From contig NZ_BSNQ01000009.1 of NCBI RefSeq assembly GCF_030160075.1, positions 988,295-1,052,294 of the forward strand: a DNA stretch of 64,000 nt, read 5' to 3'. This document shows positions 60,320-64,000 of this stretch, piece after piece. Position numbers and translations under genes: made by a program. Source of the DNA: Dyella lipolytica (GTDB taxonomy: Bacteria; Pseudomonadota; Gammaproteobacteria; Xanthomonadales; Rhodanobacteraceae). Each line of letters opens with the position of its first letter. Position 1 is the first letter of the stretch. The notes beneath the pieces are model-generated. The model was not told the DNA's origin and ran no database searches. It saw nothing but the letters and a program-made list of their open reading frames with translations.

Positions 60320-62428
60320 ATGATCGAGCTTAGCCGCCGTAAATTTCTCTCGTTGTCAGTCAAGGCCGCTGCACTGGGCATCGCCGCACCTACGCTTGGT
60401 GGCGTGTTCAAATCCGCTAAAGCAGCGACAACCGCTGCAACGGGAACCATCACCGACGTCAAGCACGTGATCGTCTTCATGCAGGAGAACCGAAGCTTCG
60501 ATCACTTCTTCGGAACGCTGCAAGGCGTGCGCGGCTTTTCCGACAGAGCGGGCATCACGCTACCCGGCGGATACTCCGTGTTCGACCAGCCGAACGGATT
60601 GGCACGCCAGTACCCCTGGGCCTTCAACACCACCTCGCCCGCTTCCGGTCAAACCGGCGAAGTGATCACGCAGTGCGATGGCAGCCTCGATCATTCATGG
60701 GCGACGCAGCACCAAGCGTGGGACAACGGAAAAATGGACCAGTGGGTGTCGGCCAAGGCAAGTGTCCGCACACTGGGCTATCTCACTCGCACCGACATTC
60801 CCTTCCACTACGCACTCGCCGACGCGTATACCGTTTGCGATCACTATTTCTGCTCCATCCTCAGCGCGACCGGTCCTAATCGCACCTATCTTTGGGGCGG
60901 CATGATCGATCCTGCCGGTGCCAACGGCGGACCTGCGTATGACGGCGGTGCCGAATCCGGTCTCACTTGGCAGACGTATGCCGAAGCACTCGGAGAGGCC
61001 GGTGTGAGCTGGCAGGTTTTCCAGGTCGCATCCGACAATTTCACCGATAACGGTTTGGCTTTTTTCAACCAGTTTGCCAATGCGTCCACGACAAGCTCTT
61101 TGTATAAGCATGGCATGTCGTCCGTGCCGATTATCGATTCGGGCGCCTACTACTCCACACCCGCCAGCATCGCCGCAGCCATTCAAAGCGACGTGGAAAA
61201 TGGCACGCTACCGCAAGTCAGCTGGATCGTAGCTAGCCAGGATTTTTCCGATCATCCCGACGCCCCGCCTGAAAACGGCGCCTATTTCCTCAACCTGATT
61301 TTGCAGGCGCTGGCCTCGAACCAGGAGACCTTCGACTCCACCGTCCTGATTCTCAACTACGACGAGAACGACGGTTTCTTCGACCACGTTCCGCCGCCGA
61401 TTCCGCCCGGCGGAACAGCAGACGAATTCATCAGCGTTGGCGGCGAAACACAGCCGATCGGCATGGGCTTCCGCGTTCCAATGATTATCTGCTCGCCGTG
61501 GACGCGTGGCGGCGTGGTGGACTCGCAGATCTACGATCACACGTCGGTGATTCAATTTATGGAAACGTGGACCACGGCGCTCGGTACACCTGCGATTTGC
61601 TCATCCATCAGCGCGTGGCGACGTCAGGTGAGCGGCGACCTTACCGGTGCGTTCAACTTCGCCAATCCGGTGCAAGGCTTGCCGACCAATTTGCCATCCG
61701 CATCGGCATTCATTAGCCGCGAAAACACCTGCAACCCGCTACCCAATCCTACCGACAGCAACGCCTCCAACAGCCTGCCGAAGCAGGAACCCGGCACCCG
61801 CACAGCGCGTGCGCTGCCGTATCAGCCCGATGCCAACATCTCCTCGTTTCAATATGGCTCGAACGGCCAGATCCTGGTGTGGATCGAGATGTTGAATGTA
61901 GGCACGATCGCAACGCGCGCCGTGCCATTGGCGATCTACGCCAATGCGTATCGCAGCGGCGGACCATGGCAATACACCGTGAATCCCTACAGCAACGGCA
62001 GCAACGGTTCCGTCAGCGATTTTTTCAACATCGGATCAGGGTACGGAAGCGGGAGCTACGATCTGACGGTCGTCGGCCCGAACCGATTCCTGCGTCGCTT
62101 CGCCGGTGACGTCAACAACGCCGGCAAGACATGCAGCGTCACGTCGTCGTATGCCGCGGATCCTTCATCCGGTGAACTCGCGATTTATTTTTCGATGACC
62201 AACACCGGAACCGAACCCGTCACCTTCACCATCACCGCTAACAACTACACCACGGCCGCACCCTGGACCTACAACGTGGCTGCAGGCGCGACGGTGAACA
62301 CCTTTTTCGATGCGGTCGCCAGCACACAAGGCTGGTATGACTTCACGCTCACCATCAGCAGCGACACAAGCTGGATTCGTCGCTATACCGGGCATTTGGA
62401 AACTGGGAGCGCTTCCGTTACGGGGTGA
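60320..62428 (+). CDS. Tat-exported phospholipase C, phosphocholine-type (copy 2)
   Basis: 702 residues, a paralogue of the enzyme at 39436-41523. The Tat signal is SRRKFLSLSVKAAALG. The phosphoesterase motifs are VFMQENRSFDHFFGTLQGVRGF, SATGPNRTYLWGG (catalytic Thr) and YDENDGFFDHVPPP. Two C-terminal DUF756-type beta domains follow, with RALPYQPDANIS and YDLTVVGPNRFLRRFAGD. The core matches copy 1 well, but the C-terminal domains are less alike and contain more Asn/Ser/Gly. It should hydrolyse phosphatidylcholine-like lipids outside the cytosol. Confidence 0.93.
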   Translation: MIELSRRKFLSLSVKAAALGIAAPTLGGVFKSAKAATTAATGTITDVKHVIVFMQENRSFDHFFGTLQGVRGFSDRAGITLPGGYSVFDQPNGLARQYPWAFNTTSPASGQTGEVITQCDGSLDHSWATQHQAWDNGKMDQWVSAKASVRTLGYLTRTDIPFHYALADAYTVCDHYFCSILSATGPNRTYLWGGMIDPAGANGGPAYDGGAESGLTWQTYAEALGEAGVSWQVFQVASDNFTDNGLAFFNQFANASTTSSLYKHGMSSVPIIDSGAYYSTPASIAAAIQSDVENGTLPQVSWIVASQDFSDHPDAPPENGAYFLNLILQALASNQETFDSTVLILNYDENDGFFDHVPPPIPPGGTADEFISVGGETQPIGMGFRVPMIICSPWTRGGVVDSQIYDHTSVIQFMETWTTALGTPAICSSISAWRRQVSGDLTGAFNFANPVQGLPTNLPSASAFISRENTCNPLPNPTDSNASNSLPKQEPGTRTARALPYQPDANISSFQYGSNGQILVWIEMLNVGTIATRAVPLAIYANAYRSGGPWQYTVNPYSNGSNGSVSDFFNIGSGYGSGSYDLTVVGPNRFLRRFAGDVNNAGKTCSVTSSYAADPSSGELAIYFSMTNTGTEPVTFTITANNYTTAAPWTYNVAAGATVNTFFDAVASTQGWYDFTLTISSDTSWIRRYTGHLETGSASVTG

Positions 62429-62493
62429 GAGCAGAAACGCTTCCAAGCTCGCTTTCCCAACACTCCACTAAAGAGATCGCAAGCACTTCCAGC

Positions 62494-63375
62494 CTATGAT
62501 TTCTTACGCAACCAAGTGTCGAAGAAGTTGAGCACTCGTACCTTGTACGCGGCCCCGACATACGCACAAAGATCAACGTGTCTGGCTCCGTGCACTACCC
62601 ATAGTTCCTTCGGTTCGTTCGCTGCGTGAAACATCGCATAGGATTCGGCAATCGTTGTATCCCGATCACGATCACCCACAATCAGCAGCTTGGGCATAGT
62701 CAGATGGCTGATGTGGTCAATCGGGCGTAGTTGATCGGGATAAATGCCCAGGTGAGGATGCAAGGTTGCCAACAAGATTGGCGCTAGCCAAGGACCCATG
62801 GGCCCCAGGTGGATAGCCAGCCGATCTTCTGTTGCTTGCCTGATCGTTGGATAGACCTGTTCCAGTACGACAGCATCCGCATCCATATCGGGTTCAGCCA
62901 GGATCGTGGCGGCACCACCCATCGACGTGGCGATAATGCCCACCCGCTCACCGGGGAGCCTCTGGTGCAGGTAGCGCATTGATGCCTTCACGTCTTCAGC
63001 CTCTCGATAGCCAAACGTGATGGCTCGGCCAGGACTGGCGCCCGATGCCTGGAAGTCGATCAGCAGGACGGCATAGCCCGCCGCATGCAGGAATCGAGCG
63101 CGATCAATCATGCTCCGACGGTCAGCGCGGACACCATGAAGCAACAGAACGGCACCCTGATGCTCTACACCGGCGACGAACCAGCCGTGGATCGGCATGC
63201 CAGTGGCATCAGGAATCACCACCGACTCCACTGCAAGGTCAGAGGGTGGTGCTCCAATGACACGTTCAGCAGGACGGATAAGAAGCCAGCCAACGAACCA
63301 GATGGCGATTAAGGGAAGAATCGAGATCAAGACTAGCGATAGCAACCACTTCTTCCAGCGCTCTAAGCGAATCAT
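62494..63375 (-). CDS. Membrane-anchored alpha/beta hydrolase
   Basis: 293 residues. An N-terminal transmembrane helix (KWLLSLVLISILPLIAIWFVGWLL) anchors an alpha/beta-hydrolase domain. The first strand region is GAVLLLHGVRADRRSMIDRARFL, the nucleophile elbow is TSMGGAA with the catalytic Ser, and the catalytic His is in HGARHVDLCAYVG. It resembles the YfhR/BEM46-like group of bacterial membrane hydrolases, whose substrates are unknown. It stands alone, convergent with the phospholipase C gene. Confidence 0.88.
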   Translation of the reverse strand: MIRLERWKKWLLSLVLISILPLIAIWFVGWLLIRPAERVIGAPPSDLAVESVVIPDATGMPIHGWFVAGVEHQGAVLLLHGVRADRRSMIDRARFLHAAGYAVLLIDFQASGASPGRAITFGYREAEDVKASMRYLHQRLPGERVGIIATSMGGAATILAEPDMDADAVVLEQVYPTIRQATEDRLAIHLGPMGPWLAPILLATLHPHLGIYPDQLRPIDHISHLTMPKLLIVGDRDRDTTIAESYAMFHAANEPKELWVVHGARHVDLCAYVGAAYKVRVLNFFDTWLRKKS

Positions 63376-63514
63376 GTGGCGTTCCCTGCGGGCGACGAGC
63401 CGTGTGTGTGCCCAGGAGAGAAATCGTGCCTAGATGCTCTGCGTTTTAGGTGACTAGCCCGAGTCGATCAAGTGGCGATGACGGGGCCAAGAGATAACGC
63501 CGTGACCAAGGTGA

Positions 63515-63901
63515 TTATCGATTCGATAAGCGTACGAAGCTTCCAGGGTCTGGAAAGTCGACTCTGACCGCACGATCGCGAAAATCGGCAGGCACCTCCA
63601 CAGGACCCCACGTATGACATTCCAGGGTCAACTCGTTATTCCCAAGGAATAGAAGAAATCCGCATACGATGTCGTCAGCCCTGCCTACAACCGGTACAGA
63701 TACGGTGCGCTCCTGCTCTGGCAGAGATGGGTTACGGACGGTCAAGTAGTAGCCACACCCCGTGTATTCGTAATTCGCGGGCGTGACAAGTTTATGCAGG
63801 GCCACGAACTGTTCCGGCGTGAGGACATCATCAGCCATAAGGTGAATGGCATGCAGTTCGAAATCGCGCAACGAATCCACGTTGGCCGTCACTCTCGACA
63901 T
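63515..63901 (-). CDS. Unknown small protein
   Basis: 128 residues from the ATG at 63901. The sequence is acidic and globular in appearance, with MSRVTANVDSLRDFELHAIH at the start, HKLVTPANYEYTGCGYYLTVRNP in the middle and a strand-rich second half (NNELTLECHTWGPVEVPADFRDRAVRVDF). No signal peptide or transmembrane helix. I do not recognise a family. It is an orphan gene separated from the hydrolase by 139 bases; the last ~100 bases of the window upstream of its start show no other gene. Confidence 0.65.
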   Translation of the reverse strand: MSRVTANVDSLRDFELHAIHLMADDVLTPEQFVALHKLVTPANYEYTGCGYYLTVRNPSLPEQERTVSVPVVGRADDIVCGFLLFLGNNELTLECHTWGPVEVPADFRDRAVRVDFPDPGSFVRLSNR

Positions 63902-64000
63902 TGTTATTAGCCCCTAGCCATAGGTGTCGATGATGACAATGCAGGCGCTTAAAAGCTTTGGCCTGAACTCGGTTTCTATTTTGGTCAGCGTTGCATCTTG

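Noticed and set aside
1-64000. CRISPR arrays, tRNA or rRNA genes, prophage or integrase genes
   Set aside because: Looked for on both strands by eye; no regularly spaced repeats, no cloverleaf sequences and no phage or integrase protein motifs were seen.

Overview
The window reads as chromosomal DNA of a high-GC gammaproteobacterium. Several features point to the Rhodanobacteraceae/Xanthomonadaceae group (for example Dyella, Luteibacter or Rhodanobacter): a large TonB-dependent receptor of the xanthomonad type, many Tat-exported hydrolases, OprB- and OprM-type outer-membrane proteins, and POT and DHA2 transporters. This placement is inferred from protein character only, because no rRNA or tRNA gene is present. 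I see no prophage, insertion sequence, CRISPR array or origin.

Layout. 1-4.0 kb: the end of a sensor histidine kinase, a secreted alpha/beta hydrolase, a cytochrome b561 and three small DUF-family genes (DUF3592, DUF1801, DUF899). 4.2-10.9 kb: an exported mannosidase operon (GH2 beta-mannosidase, GH125 exo-alpha-1,6-mannosidase, GH92 alpha-mannosidase) with a perfect 17-bp palindrome ahead of it. 11-17.4 kb: two paralogous secreted proteins that share an upstream element, a WYL regulator, a POT peptide transporter, a flavin monooxygenase and a class A beta-lactamase. 17.6-21.2 kb: two membrane proteins and a divergent aldo/keto reductase-LysR pair. 21.2-27.4 kb: an EmrAB-OprM type efflux operon controlled by a divergent TetR regulator with two clear operators. 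A type IV pilin accessory gene has been inserted at the 3' end of the outer-membrane factor gene and lies between 190-bp direct repeats.

27.5-32.1 kb is the most unusual part. A tetrapyrrole-methylase-fold enzyme closely resembles the peptide-backbone N-methyltransferases of borosin RiPPs. It is followed by a 94-residue protein with a borosin-binding-domain-like N-terminus and a Cys-Pro-Thr-Cys, Pro/Glu-rich tail, and then, 11 bp on, by a TPR-GGDEF diguanylate cyclase. I interpret this as a split borosin locus with an atypical core and a possible c-di-GMP link.

32.1-43.8 kb: a VOC/AraC pair, an acyltransferase, an OprB porin, a DUF1579-like protein, Dps, a TetR plus Lnt-like nitrilase operon, a Tat-exported phospholipase C, a GFA-type zinc enzyme, a SnoaL-like lipoprotein, a 34-residue lysine-rich microprotein and a glycine-zipper lipoprotein. 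44.1-48.5 kb: a TonB-dependent receptor with a beta-propeller protein behind it, and a His-rich exported protein. 48.6-52.7 kb: a phosphosignalling block (FHA protein, receptor-like Ser/Thr kinase, LysM/TPR lipoprotein, PP2C phosphatase). 53-64 kb: a sedolisin protease, two MFS-type transporters, a secreted Pro-rich protein, a second Tat-exported phospholipase C, a membrane-anchored alpha/beta hydrolase and an orphan small protein.

Taken together the region is accessory in character: secreted degradative enzymes, efflux and drug resistance, nutrient uptake, and one probable peptide natural-product locus.
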